Below, piece after piece: positions 8,035-16,943 of a DNA stretch of 64,000 nt (positions are counted from its first letter, which is position 1; the number at the start of each line of letters is the position of its first letter). The notes below the pieces were generated by a model. It was given only the letters and a program-made list of their open reading frames with translations. It searched no databases and was not told where the DNA came from. Source of the DNA: Pseudomonas rhizoryzae (GTDB taxonomy: Bacteria; Pseudomonadota; Gammaproteobacteria; Pseudomonadales; Pseudomonadaceae); NCBI RefSeq assembly GCF_005250615.1, contig NZ_SULM01000009.1, positions 186,001 through 250,000 on the forward strand, read 5' to 3'. Position numbers and translations under genes: made by a program.

Positions 8035-10035
8035 TCACAGCAGGCGGCGAGAACCGCCAGCGCCTTCATCGTGGAAGCGTCCGGCGATGGCCAGGATCTG
8101 CGGCTCGATGGCCAGGAAGGCATCCAAGATCAGCGGATCGAAGGTGGTCCCACGCATCTCACGCATCAGCTCCAACGAGTACTCGTGGCTGAAGGGTTCC
8201 TTGTAGCACCGCCGGCTGATCAGGGCATCGTAGATGTCGGCCACGGCCATGATACGTCCGGCCAGGGGAATGGCCGTGCCGCTCAGGCGATTCGGATAGC
8301 CGCTGCCGTCCCATTTTTCATGGTGGGTGGCGGCGATGTCGGCGGCCAGGGCGAGGAAGTTGTCCTCTTCTTCCAGATGGCTGGCGGTATTCAAGATGAT
8401 CTGCCGGCCGAACTCGGCGTGGCGCTGCATGATGGCCATCTCGTCCGGCGTGAGGCGGCCGGGCTTGAGCAGGATGGCGTCGGGCACCCCAACCTTGCCG
8501 ATGTCGTGCAAGGGCGCGGAGAGGAACAACAGCTGAATGTATTCCGGCGTGAGGACATCGCCTGCCTGGCCGGTTCGCTGCAGCTGTTCGGCGATGGCGC
8601 GCACGTAATGCTGGGTACGCTTGATGTGGGCCCCGGTCTCCGGATCGCGCGTTTCGGCCACCGCGGCCATGGACTCAATGGTGACCTGGCGTGACCGTTC
8701 GAGTTGTCGGCGCCAACGGCGCTCGTGCTGCCGCGCGACCAGCACGCGCGTCACTGTGGCCAGTCCCGACAACAGCAGCACCAGCAGCAGCGGCGCGGCC
8801 AAGGGTAGGAAGACACCGTGGCGGGCGAACAGCCAGGCACCGATCCCCAGGTGTGCGCTCAAGAGTGCGACCACCAGCAGGCCGAAACGCCGATGGCTAC
8901 GCTGGGTGAAGAAACCCACCGACAGCAGCAGACCGCAAGCCAGACAGAGCAACAGCTGCAACGGGCCCGCGAAGGGTGGAACGCGGACTGGAGTGGCGTC
9001 GAGCAGATCCTGCGCCAGGGCCGCCTGTAGCCTGGCGCCGGAGAAGTTCTGGCCCAGTGCCGTGGCATGCCTGTCATTCAAGCCGACGGCCGAAACGCCG
9101 ACGAAGACGACGCGCCCCTCGAACGACGCCTTGGGCACTTCGCCCCTGAGCACGTCCAGCGCCGACACTTGCGGATAGCGCTCGGGACCGGCGTTCAGGC
9201 GCAACAGCGCGCGGCCTTGATCATCAAGCGCCACCTGATGAGTGCTCAGGTGCAGCGTCGGCCCGAAGAAACCTGACGTCACCGTAGCACTGGTCATGTT
9301 CAACGCGCGCATGACCGCGGCCAACGCCAGGCTTGGATGGACGATGCCCTGATGCATCATCAGCAGCGGGACGCGACGCAGGACACCATCGCTGTCCGGC
9401 TGACTGTTGATGAAACCGTTGAAGCGCGTCTGGCTGGCGATCGCCGGCACGTTGTTCAACACGCCAATCGCCTTGGGTAGTTGCAAGGTATCCAGGGCAC
9501 CCTCGAAGCCCACGCCGGCCCGCAGGCCGGTGGCCGGTGCCGGCTCCGCCGCCTGGCTCAGGAAGCGGGCGCCCACCGCGCCGGTCTGGCCCATCACCTG
9601 GCCGAGATAGCCATCGTTGTCCTGCAACTCCGGCGGTATCCCGGCAACGTTCAGGTCCAGACCGAAATCAGCCTTGAAGGTGTTTTGCAGCGCCCTGAGC
9701 GAGGTGCGGTCCGGCTCGCTGAAGAGGATGTCGACGGCAATCGCCGCCGGCTGGGCTTCGGCGATGCGGGAGAGCAATTCAGCGATCCGATAGCGTGGCC
9801 AGGGCCATTGTCCCAGTGCGGCGAGGCTGGCCTCGTCGATGCTGACCACCTGGACATCCTTGGCGTCCTCGGCGTCGGCGAAGACTCTACTGAGCTGATC
9901 GTAGGCGACGCGGTCGAGGTACTCCAGCGGCGCCCAGTACAGCATGGCACCCAGGCCGAAGGCCAGCGAGAGCCCGAGGCTGACCAGGAACATCCAAGGC
10001 GCGCGACGGCGCAACGCTGTGGCAATGGCGTTCAT
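8035..10035 (-). CDS. CHASE2 sensor / HD-GYP c-di-GMP phosphodiesterase
   Basis: 666-residue inner-membrane sensor enzyme. A membrane anchor (residues 13-34) is followed by an extracytoplasmic CHASE2 domain (about 40-340; VQVVSIDEASLAALGQWPWP), three membrane segments (355-435) and a cytoplasmic HD-GYP domain (450-640). The metal-binding HD is at 510-511 (LHDIGK) and the signature HHEKWDGSGYP at 571-581 is complete, so c-di-GMP hydrolysis is expected. CHASE2 ligands are unknown. The gene follows the OmpA lipoprotein by 10 bases in the same direction, and with the FecR gene forms a three-gene operon that could link the envelope or periplasm to c-di-GMP. Confidence 0.9.
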   Translation of the reverse strand: MNAIATALRRRAPWMFLVSLGLSLAFGLGAMLYWAPLEYLDRVAYDQLSRVFADAEDAKDVQVVSIDEASLAALGQWPWPRYRIAELLSRIAEAQPAAIAVDILFSEPDRTSLRALQNTFKADFGLDLNVAGIPPELQDNDGYLGQVMGQTGAVGARFLSQAAEPAPATGLRAGVGFEGALDTLQLPKAIGVLNNVPAIASQTRFNGFINSQPDSDGVLRRVPLLMMHQGIVHPSLALAAVMRALNMTSATVTSGFFGPTLHLSTHQVALDDQGRALLRLNAGPERYPQVSALDVLRGEVPKASFEGRVVFVGVSAVGLNDRHATALGQNFSGARLQAALAQDLLDATPVRVPPFAGPLQLLLCLACGLLLSVGFFTQRSHRRFGLLVVALLSAHLGIGAWLFARHGVFLPLAAPLLLVLLLSGLATVTRVLVARQHERRWRRQLERSRQVTIESMAAVAETRDPETGAHIKRTQHYVRAIAEQLQRTGQAGDVLTPEYIQLLFLSAPLHDIGKVGVPDAILLKPGRLTPDEMAIMQRHAEFGRQIILNTASHLEEEDNFLALAADIAATHHEKWDGSGYPNRLSGTAIPLAGRIMAVADIYDALISRRCYKEPFSHEYSLELMREMRGTTFDPLILDAFLAIEPQILAIAGRFHDEGAGGSRRLL

Positions 10036-10045
10036 GCACCGGGCT

Positions 10046-10675
10046 CTAGAGGATCAGGATTTCGACACGTCGGTTACGCGGTTCGGATTTCCCAGGCCGG
10101 GATGGCACCAGCGGAACCTTGTCGCCAAAGAAATCGACATTGACGACCAGATGAGGATCGAGGCGCTGCAACAGCGCGGCGACCTTGCGCGCGCGCTGGG
10201 CCGAAAGCTCTAGGTTGTAGGCCGCAGTACCGGAAGCATCCGCGTGACCGAATACCGAGATCTCGGTCGGCAGACGCTGACGCGCCGTCTCCAGCACCTC
10301 CGGCAGCAGCGCCTTGGACTGCGGCGTGAGCTCCATGCTGTCGGAGAGGAAATTGAGTGTGAAGGTCTTGGGGGGCGAAGGCTGAGCCGCGAGGATCTGG
10401 CGATGCTGTTGGTCGAAGAGGGCCTGGCTCACCACCTGGGGTGGTGAGGGCGCCTGAGCGGGCTGGGTCACGGAGACCTCGGCATAGCCCTGGTCTACGG
10501 CCTGCCGCCCGCCAGCGCTGGCGACCGTGATGGCACCGACGTGGCCGTCTTCGTCGGGCATCAGCACCACGCTGGTTCGCGGTGAACTGGCACAGCCGCC
10601 CAACAACACGAGGGTGAACATCAGCACATTCAGCAAGGGACGAGGAGAAGAACCGGATTCGAGCATGGGTTTCAT
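10046..10675 (-). CDS. OmpA-family lipoprotein
   Basis: 209-residue lipoprotein. Lipobox LLGGC with the modified cysteine at 28; a linker rich in proline and glutamine; a C-terminal OmpA/MotB peptidoglycan-binding domain (about 110-205) with FGHADASGTAAYNLELSAQRA and an RNRRVEI end. It should sit in the outer membrane and hold peptidoglycan. Its ATG overlaps the stop of the FecR gene by four bases (ATGA), implying translational coupling, and the CHASE2/HD-GYP gene follows at once. Function within this operon is inferred as scaffolding or sensing of the envelope. Confidence 0.88.
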   Translation of the reverse strand: MKPMLESGSSPRPLLNVLMFTLVLLGGCASSPRTSVVLMPDEDGHVGAITVASAGGRQAVDQGYAEVSVTQPAQAPSPPQVVSQALFDQQHRQILAAQPSPPKTFTLNFLSDSMELTPQSKALLPEVLETARQRLPTEISVFGHADASGTAAYNLELSAQRARKVAALLQRLDPHLVVNVDFFGDKVPLVPSRPGKSEPRNRRVEILIL

Positions 10676-11115
10676 TGCGCCTGCACCAGGAAACGGGTGC
10701 CACGCACCCCGATGGTGGCGGACGGCGTTTCGATCTTCACCGACTCGGGTGAGACCTTGCCGATCTTGCCGGAGGCGTAGATGGCCGAACCCTTGTTCAG
10801 ATACAGCGAGAAGCCATAGTGGCTGTTCTTGGGTTCGAACAGATAGTCACGCAATTGCGCATCGGCGCCGCTGCCCAGGGTGAGCAGGGTCCCGTCGAGA
10901 AAGACGATGGCCGCCGTGGATTCCGGCCCCGCTTGCAGGCGATCCGCTACCTGCAAGGTCATGCCGACCTTGGCGTCCAGAATGGCAGCCTGGCGCAAGA
11001 TCTTGACGCTGCCCGCAACGCTCTTGATCAAGGCCACGTGGGCGTCATCGGCAAAGACCCCGGGTGCCCTGACCAGTAACCCGAACAGCAACAACACCCA
11101 CAAAGCTCTTTTCAT
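10672..11115 (-). CDS. Secreted FecR-domain protein
   Basis: 147-residue protein with a cleavable signal peptide (MKRALWVLLLFGLLVRAPGV then FADD) and a FecR domain (about 30-145; VAGSVKILRQ, ADRLQAGPESTAAIVFLDGT, ETPSATIGVRGTRFLV). In this context FecR domains are periplasmic and not anti-sigma factors: no N-terminal sigma-binding region or central membrane segment is present. The start at 11115 was chosen because it opens the signal peptide. First gene of the FecR-OmpA-CHASE2/HD-GYP operon; its last codons overlap the next start. The gap upstream (11116-11386) shows no clear gene. Confidence 0.87.
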   Translation of the reverse strand: MKRALWVLLLFGLLVRAPGVFADDAHVALIKSVAGSVKILRQAAILDAKVGMTLQVADRLQAGPESTAAIVFLDGTLLTLGSGADAQLRDYLFEPKNSHYGFSLYLNKGSAIYASGKIGKVSPESVKIETPSATIGVRGTRFLVQAQ

Positions 11116-11386
11116 AACGTCCCGGTCCCCAGACAAAGCAGCTCCAAATGGCACTACAGACTAGCGGCAGACTCGGGAGGATCCTGGAGTGTGCCCGGTA
11201 CCGCCGTTCGCCGTTAGATTCTATGGCGCCATTTTCTTGAACCAGATCACCTTTTAAAGCTAAACAAGCCCAGCGGCCCGACGAACCGAATGAATGGCAC
11301 TTAGCCATCACCCCTCAAGATCGCGCCTCAGCGAGACGAACGGCAAACCTTGCGGTCTAGTGAGCATCTTTCACAGGTCGCCTTTC

Positions 11387-11953
11387 ATGCACATCATCCT
11401 GGTCCGTCATGGCAAACCTAATCTTTCCAGCAAGGCTCAGTGCACCCCGCGGGAAATGAAGGAGTGGGTAGCCCGCTACCAGAAGGCTCCGGTACCAGGC
11501 GACCGGATTCCCGCGCAGACGCGCCGGCTCGCCCAGGAGGCTGGGGCGGTGCTGAGCAGCCCGATCAGCCGTTGTGTACGCTCGTTGGAATACCTGGTGG
11601 GCCATGCGGACAGCCCCACCGATGAGCGGTATGCAGAGGCACACCTGCCCTATCTGGAACGGGATGCGCCACGGCTACCGGTCAAGGCCTGGCGGCTGCT
11701 GTTCCGCTCGGCCTGGTTCCTGGGCTTCGCCGCCCACACCGAATCCATCGGCTCATCGTCCGTCCGCGCCAGTCAGGCGGCCGAGCAGCTCATCGAACTG
11801 GCCGAGCGTCATGGCTCGGTGCTGCTGATGGGCCATGGCATCATGAATGTGCTGATCGCCTGGCAATTGCGCAAGCGCGGCTGGCGTGGCCCGCTGCATC
11901 TACTGCTCAAGGATTACTGGCAACCCAGCATCTACCGCAAGGAGCAGCGCTGA
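11387..11953 (+). CDS. Histidine phosphatase family protein
   Basis: 188-residue phosphoglycerate-mutase-like phosphatase. The phospho-acceptor motif is at the very start (MHIILVRHGKPN); the second catalytic histidine is in LLMGHGIMNVLIAW near residue 148. Family members remove phosphate from diverse small molecules or proteins through a phosphohistidine. The ATG at 11387 is placed so that the RHG motif is at residues 7-9, as is normal. It stands alone on the plus strand between the FecR operon and the convergent inositol-phosphatase-like gene. Substrate not predictable. Confidence 0.85.
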   Translation: MHIILVRHGKPNLSSKAQCTPREMKEWVARYQKAPVPGDRIPAQTRRLAQEAGAVLSSPISRCVRSLEYLVGHADSPTDERYAEAHLPYLERDAPRLPVKAWRLLFRSAWFLGFAAHTESIGSSSVRASQAAEQLIELAERHGSVLLMGHGIMNVLIAWQLRKRGWRGPLHLLLKDYWQPSIYRKEQR

Positions 11954-11997
11954 AGCCGGTCAGCGCCTGCGCCTGGAGCTTGCCGTCCTCGCCTCGC

Positions 11998-12807
11998 TCA
12001 GCCGTCCAGCGAAGGGCCCACCAGCGCGGCGAGTTGGTCATAGACGCCGGGCGCCGCGACCAGCAAGGGGTTGCCATTGACCAGGCCGTCGTTGCGCAGG
12101 AAGTCGTTGTGGCGCCCGCCGACCTCCTGGATCAGCACCAATCCGGCCAGGCAATCCCAGCCGTGGATCAGGGTTTCGTAGTAGCCGATCAGGCGTCCGG
12201 CGGCGACATAGGCAGTCATCAGCGCTCCTGAGCCGTTGCGGAAGAATTGACCACCCTCGGCCAGCAGGCCGGTCACGAAGGGCAGGAAATGCTCCTTGCC
12301 TCGGCGATGGGTGGTGCCCAGGCCGGTGAGTCCATGGCGGACGTCGGTGGCCGCATGCACCCGCAGCGGCTGGTCGTTGACGAAGGCGCCGTGCCCCCGG
12401 AGACCATGAAAGAGCTCATCGTGATTCGGATCCATGATCGCGCCGAGCAAGGGCTTGCCTTGGTGCATCAGGCCGATGGAGACGCACCAGTTGTGCAGGC
12501 CGTTGAGAAAGGGTGCAGTACCGTCGATGGGATCTATGACCCATAGATAGGCAGCGGCCAGGTCGGTGGCACCGCCCTCCTCGCCCAGCAAACCATCTTC
12601 GGGGAAGCGTTCGCTCAGCCGTTGCCGGATCAGCTCTTCCAGGGTCTTGTCGGCAATACTGACCACGTCCTGCAGGTCTTCGCCCTTGTGATCCACCTGC
12701 AGCGTGCCGCGTTGGCGATAGAACTCGAGGCCAAGCTGGGCAGCTTCCCGGGCGATCTCCTGGACGGCGCGATAGCGTTCGGTGACGGCAGGGTCGATAG
12801 CGATCAT
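11998..12807 (-). CDS. Inositol monophosphatase-family phosphatase
   Basis: 269-residue magnesium-dependent sugar/nucleotide phosphatase. Metal ligands are visible: LLGEEGG near 74-79, WVIDPIDGTAPFLNG at 89-103 and IHGWDCLAG near 215. The family removes phosphate from inositol phosphate, PAP or related compounds; SuhB and CysQ have more typical sequences than this one, so the substrate is open. The ATG at 12807 has an AGGAA at suitable spacing; an upstream extension in frame has no family similarity. Convergent with the histidine phosphatase. Confidence 0.85.
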   Translation of the reverse strand: MIAIDPAVTERYRAVQEIAREAAQLGLEFYRQRGTLQVDHKGEDLQDVVSIADKTLEELIRQRLSERFPEDGLLGEEGGATDLAAAYLWVIDPIDGTAPFLNGLHNWCVSIGLMHQGKPLLGAIMDPNHDELFHGLRGHGAFVNDQPLRVHAATDVRHGLTGLGTTHRRGKEHFLPFVTGLLAEGGQFFRNGSGALMTAYVAAGRLIGYYETLIHGWDCLAGLVLIQEVGGRHNDFLRNDGLVNGNPLLVAAPGVYDQLAALVGPSLDG

Positions 12808-13070
12808 GGGCGTTCCTATTGCTGAAAGGCGCCAGGGTGCCACCGCTGCGGCCGGAAAAGAATCCCCATCGATCTTGGGCCTGGACCGAGCAGGCCCCGC
12901 GCCCTGGGGCTCCCGGGTGCTGATCACCAGGTTGGTCACTCGAGTGTCATCTGGCTGTTGCAACCTATCCGCCAAGGGCAGTCGATACGGCGAAATGTTC
13001 GGGCGGGCCGCACCAAATCCGCTGGCAGCCGGTCAGAACCACTGAGCGCTCGATGTACCCGGAGGACGCC

Positions 13071-13511
13071 ATGACCGCACAAACGTCGCTATTCCAAGGC
13101 AACAGCCAACTGCAGCAACTGCGTCGGTTGCTTCCCAGGCAACACTTCGAAGCTCTGGAGCGGCATCTCGAGCTGCTGTCGAGCGAATTTCCGCTGTTCG
13201 ATCATCCGCCGCTCCTCATCGACTGTCCGGTCGCGGAGTCCCTGGATAACCTCGGCATCCGCGCCTGCCAATGGCAGGGCCGCTGCAACCTGCCCCAGCG
13301 CATGGCGCTCGGTAGTGCGCTGATGGGTGAAGGCTTCATCGCCCAGTCCAGTACGCCGGAATACACCCTCTATCTGAACGCCCGCGGTGAGAAGGTGTTA
13401 CTGCGCCAGGAGCCGCTGTCCGGCCAGACGCTGCTGAGCCTGGTGTCGGATTGCCCGGCACTCTTCGACTATCTCGCCGCGCAGCAGACCACCACCGCGT
13501 CTACCTCCTGA
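13071..13511 (+). CDS. Conserved hypothetical protein, 146 residues
   Basis: I do not recognise a family. The protein is soluble, opens MTAQTSLFQGNSQLQQLRRL, and has a middle segment with three cysteines (IDCPVAESLDN, RACQWQGRCNLPQRM). No signal peptide or membrane segment. The start at 13071 has GGAGG five bases upstream and is preferred over an ATG six codons earlier. A hairpin (13532-13552) follows the stop. The strong ribosome site and codon use support a real gene. Function unknown. Confidence 0.7.
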   Translation: MTAQTSLFQGNSQLQQLRRLLPRQHFEALERHLELLSSEFPLFDHPPLLIDCPVAESLDNLGIRACQWQGRCNLPQRMALGSALMGEGFIAQSSTPEYTLYLNARGEKVLLRQEPLSGQTLLSLVSDCPALFDYLAAQQTTTASTS

Positions 13512-13531
13512 GCCTGCGACCGGTTGGATTG

Positions 13532-13552
13532 GCCAGGGTGTGATGCCCTGGC
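13532..13552 (+). terminator. Hairpin after the 146-residue gene
   Basis: GCCAGGG and CCCTGGC form a 7-bp stem with a 7-base loop, 20 bases after the stop codon. The following bases are only mildly T-rich, so termination efficiency is uncertain. Confidence 0.45.
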
Positions 13553-13663
13553 ACTTCCTAGCGGAACCAGCTCACAGATAAAAGCTTACAACTTCTAACA
13601 TCGGAACTCTTGAACAGACCGGGTGCTACAGTCGTGGCTCGGATCTAGTGGGAGGCCCAAGGA

Positions 13664-13909
13664 ATGGGAATTCGTCTTCTGGCCAGCGCCCTGGCAACCC
13701 TCGTCGCCTGCAATAGTCAGGCTTCCACCCTGCCGCAACTCCCTCCGCTCAAACTCGCCGATCTGACGTTACCTATCACCGCGGCCACTAACGGCATCTT
13801 GATTTCAGCAAGCAAACCTCACCGTAACGCTGATCGACAAACTGTCGGCAGCGACTATTGGGATGCCGAAAAACAGCCGCTGATACAGGCGCAGCGCTGG
13901 GTCTTCTAA
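13664..13909 (+). CDS. Small secreted hypothetical protein
   Basis: 81 residues. A likely signal peptide (MGIRLLASALATLVACNSQA then STLPQL) is followed by a short mature peptide ending WDAEKQPLIQAQRWVF. A GGAGG lies eight bases before the ATG. Not recognised. The codon use is less biased than in neighbouring genes and it is short, so it could be a remnant. If real it would be periplasmic. Confidence 0.5.
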   Translation: MGIRLLASALATLVACNSQASTLPQLPPLKLADLTLPITAATNGILISASKPHRNADRQTVGSDYWDAEKQPLIQAQRWVF

Positions 13910-14052
13910 AGGCGGTAGAGGTTACCGACGAATGGCCAGCCGCTCAGGCGCTTTTTCGCCGGAGCCTGGGAATGATTCAGGGTTTTGCGGGTCCGTCTGG
14001 TTCTGTACGGCAGCTCATTTGACTGTCTATTTGACGTTCCCGCGGAGCCACC

Positions 14053-14370
14053 ATGAAACGCCTATCCTTTGCTCTCCTGCTCGTCGGCCTGTCGGGTTGC
14101 AGTTCGACACCCTCCACGCCCCCGGTCGACCCGTCGCAATTCGGTGGCCATACGCAGGAGCAGGTGAGGCAGAGTTTCGGCACGCCCCAGCACATTGCGC
14201 AGCTGGACTCCCTGGTGGTCTACGAGTACCGCAATCTGCGGGCTTCGGGCAGCCCGGTGGCGACCTATTCCTTCCTCATCGAAAACGAGCGCGTGATCGA
14301 ATCCACGCCGGGCACCTTGCAGCTTTACCGCGAGGACGGCATCACCAAGGTCCGCGCGGAAAGTCTCTGA
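14053..14370 (+). CDS. Small outer-membrane lipoprotein (BamE/SmpA-like)
   Basis: 105-residue lipoprotein: signal MKRLSFALLLVGLSGC with lipobox LSGC (cysteine 16), then a short fold with THTQEQVRQSFGTPQ-like and VVYEYR elements that resemble the SmpA/BamE family, in which GxxxxxVxxxxGxP is typical. It may have a structural role in the envelope, but it is shorter and more diverged than BamE itself. GGAG precedes the ATG. It precedes the mannitol operon in the same direction; an inverted repeat at 14377-14419 separates them. Confidence 0.7.
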   Translation: MKRLSFALLLVGLSGCSSTPSTPPVDPSQFGGHTQEQVRQSFGTPQHIAQLDSLVVYEYRNLRASGSPVATYSFLIENERVIESTPGTLQLYREDGITKVRAESL

Positions 14371-14376
14371 GCGTCT

Positions 14377-14419
14377 TGCTCGAAGTGCAAAAAAGTATTG
14401 GTTTTGGTGTCTTCGAGCA
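14377..14419 (+). promoter_or_regulatory. Inverted repeat upstream of mtlE
   Basis: TGCTCGAAG (14377-14385) and CTTCGAGCA (14411-14419) are perfect 9-bp inverted repeats around a 25-base AT-rich spacer. It lies about 135 bases before mtlE and just after the lipoprotein stop. It could be an operator for the mannitol operon or a weak terminator of the upstream gene; there is no T-run directly after it, which favours the first. Confidence 0.35.
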
Positions 14420-14552
14420 TTTGTTTCCCAACCGCCAACGGGCTGTAATCCATGCATGGCTTCCGCTGCAAAGGCCGTCATGACTGGTCGCGCGGTGGGT
14501 TACAACAACAAGAAAGACGTCCGTCGCTATTGCACAGGACGCGGAGTGCACG

Positions 14553-15878
14553 ATGAAAACAATACCAAAAGCGCCCTTGGTGTCCGCTGTCATTCTCGCT
14601 GCCGGCATGACCTCATCCCTGTCGCTGCAAGCAGCCGAAACGGTCACCATCGCCACCGTCAACAACAGCGACATGATCCGCATGCAGCGGCTGTCGAAGA
14701 CCTTCGAAGAACAGCATCCCGATATCAAGCTCAACTGGGTAGTGCTCGAAGAGAACGTGCTGCGCCAGCGCCTGACCACCGACATCGCGACCCAGGGCGG
14801 CCAGTTCGACGTGCTCACCATCGGCATGTACGAGACCGGTCTCTGGGGCGCCCAGCACTGGCTGGAGCCGATGAAGGACCTGCCGGCCAATTACGATCTG
14901 GAAGACCTCTTCCCCTCGGTGCGGGAAGGCCTGTCGGTCAAGGGCACCCTCTATGCCCTGCCCTTCTATGCCGAAAGCTCCATCACCTATTACCGCAAGG
15001 ATCTGTTCCAGCAGGCCGGCCTGACCATGCCCGCCCAACCGACCTGGACCCAGATCGCCGAATTCGCCGGCAAGCTCAACCAGCCGGACAAGGACCAGTA
15101 CGGCCTCTGCCTGAGGGGCAAGGCCGGCTGGGGTGAGAACATGGCGCTGGTCACCACCATGGCCAACGCCTTTGGCGCGCGCTGGTTCGACGAGAAGTGG
15201 CAACCGGAATTCACCGGGCCGGAGTGGACCGCCGCCGCCAACTACTACGTCACCAACATGAAGAAGTACGGCCCGCCCGGCGCCTCCAGCAATGGCTTCA
15301 ACGAGAACCTGGCGTTGTTCAACAGCGGCAAGTGCGCCATCTGGGTCGACGCCAGCGTGGCCGGCTCCTTCACCATCGACAAGAGCCAGAGCAAGGTCGC
15401 CGACAGCGTCGGCTTCGCCGCCTCGCCCCATGAGGTCACCGACAAGGGCTCCTCTTGGTTGTACGCTTGGTCGCTGGGCATTCCAGCCACCTCCAAGCAC
15501 AAGGACGCGGCCAAGACCTTCGTGACCTGGGCCACCTCCAAGGACTACGCCAAGCTGGTGGCGGACAAGGACGGCATCGCCAACGTGCCGCCGGGCACCC
15601 GCAAGTCCACCTACAGCCAGGCCTACATGGACGCGGCGCCCTTCGCCAAGGTCTCCCTGGAAATGCTGCAACACGCCGACCCGGCGCATCCCTCGGCCAA
15701 GCCGGTGCCCTACGTCGGTATCCAGTACGTGACCATTCCCGAGTTCCAGGCCATCGGTACCTCGGTGGGCAAGCTGTTCGCCGCCGCCCTCACCGGGCAG
15801 ATGAGCGTCGAACAGGCCCTGCAGGCGGCGCAGCAGTCCACCGCCCGGGAAATGAAGCGCGCCGGTTATCCCAAGTAG
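14553..15878 (+). CDS. mtlE: Mannitol/polyol ABC transporter substrate-binding protein
   Basis: 441-residue periplasmic solute-binding protein (family 1). Signal peptide MKTIPKAPLVSAVILAAGMT to about LSLQAA, mature start ETVTIATVNN. Typical elements include TYYRKDLFQQAGL and SGKCAIWVDASVAGS. It delivers polyols (mannitol, sorbitol, arabitol) to the MtlFG permease. GGAG lies seven bases ahead of the ATG. It is first in the operon mtlE-F-G-K-D-xylB, which matches the order described for P. fluorescens. The polyol specificity is inferred from the operon. Confidence 0.93.
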   Translation: MKTIPKAPLVSAVILAAGMTSSLSLQAAETVTIATVNNSDMIRMQRLSKTFEEQHPDIKLNWVVLEENVLRQRLTTDIATQGGQFDVLTIGMYETGLWGAQHWLEPMKDLPANYDLEDLFPSVREGLSVKGTLYALPFYAESSITYYRKDLFQQAGLTMPAQPTWTQIAEFAGKLNQPDKDQYGLCLRGKAGWGENMALVTTMANAFGARWFDEKWQPEFTGPEWTAAANYYVTNMKKYGPPGASSNGFNENLALFNSGKCAIWVDASVAGSFTIDKSQSKVADSVGFAASPHEVTDKGSSWLYAWSLGIPATSKHKDAAKTFVTWATSKDYAKLVADKDGIANVPPGTRKSTYSQAYMDAAPFAKVSLEMLQHADPAHPSAKPVPYVGIQYVTIPEFQAIGTSVGKLFAAALTGQMSVEQALQAAQQSTAREMKRAGYPK

Positions 15879-16000
15879 CGCTCGTTGCCGGGTGAACGCC
15901 GCGCGCGGTCACCCGGCTTAGCGGCTTTCCCCGCCCTACTCGCCCCTGGCGTCGCGAGACGCCGGGGCCCGCCTCGGCCCCTGCCTTGCGGAGCTTCGCC

Positions 16001-16933
16001 ATGCAGACTTCCACCCTCAAGACGCCCGCCGTTGAAACCCCCGCCACGCCAGTGCGCCGTACCCGTCGCCGCGCCGGCCCGGGCTGGTTCCTGATCAGCC
16101 CTTCCGTCGCCCTGCTGCTGATCTGGATGCTGGTGCCCCTGGGCATGACCATCTGGTTCTCGCTGATCCGCTACAACCTGCTCTACCCCGGCGAGCACGC
16201 CTTCGTCGGCCTGGAGAACTTCGAGTACTTCGTCACCGATGCCGGCTTCTGGCCCGGCATGACCAATACCCTGCTGCTGGTGGGCAGCGTACTGCTGATC
16301 AGCGTGGTCTTCGGCGTGCTGATCTCGGCGCTGCTGGAGGCCAGCGAATTCTTCGGTCGCGGCATCGTGCGGGTGCTCTTGATCTCGCCGTTCTTCATCA
16401 TGCCCACGGTCAGCGCCCTGATCTGGAAGAACCTGATCTTCCACCCGGTTTCCGGCATCCTCGCCGCGGTCTGGAAACTGTTCGGCGCCACCCCGGTGGA
16501 CTGGCTGGCCACCCATCCGCTGCTGTCGATCATCCTGATCGTCTCCTGGCAGTGGCTGCCCTTCGCCATCCTCATCCTGATGACCGCCATGCAGTCGCTG
16601 GACCAGGAGCAAAAGGAAGCCGCCCGCCTCGATGGCGCCGGCCCCCTGGCGATCTTCTGGCACCTGACCCTGCCGCACCTGGCGCGCCCCATCGCCGTGG
16701 TGGTGATGATCGAAACCATCTTCCTGCTCTCGGTGTTCGCCGAGATCTACACCACCACCAGCGGCGGACCGGGTTTCGCCTCCACCAACCTGGCCTACCT
16801 GATCTACAACCAGGCGCTGCTGCAATTCGACGTCGGCCTGGCCTCCGCCGGCGGCCTGATCGCCGTGCTCATCGCCAACATCGCCGCCATCATCCTGGTG
16901 CGGATGCTTGGCAAGAACCTGACCCAACAGTGA
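16001..16933 (+). CDS. mtlF: Mannitol ABC transporter permease
   Basis: 310-residue inner-membrane permease with six segments and the ABC-permease EAA loop [20 protein letters not shown] near residues 206-225, which contacts MtlK. A basic, proline-rich tail of about 25 residues precedes the first membrane segment. The ATG at 16001 has a GGAG eight bases upstream and is preferred to one five codons earlier. Follows mtlE by about 120 bases. Confidence 0.92.
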   Translation: MQTSTLKTPAVETPATPVRRTRRRAGPGWFLISPSVALLLIWMLVPLGMTIWFSLIRYNLLYPGEHAFVGLENFEYFVTDAGFWPGMTNTLLLVGSVLLISVVFGVLISALLEASEFFGRGIVRVLLISPFFIMPTVSALIWKNLIFHPVSGILAAVWKLFGATPVDWLATHPLLSIILIVSWQWLPFAILILMTAMQSLDQEQKEAARLDGAGPLAIFWHLTLPHLARPIAVVVMIETIFLLSVFAEIYTTTSGGPGFASTNLAYLIYNQALLQFDVGLASAGGLIAVLIANIAAIILVRMLGKNLTQQ

Positions 16934-16943
16934 GGACCCTGAC

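Noticed and set aside
10672-11115. FecR gene as an anti-sigma factor for the TonB receptor
   Set aside because: The protein has a cleavable signal peptide and no cytoplasmic sigma-binding domain or internal membrane span, and no ECF sigma gene is adjacent.
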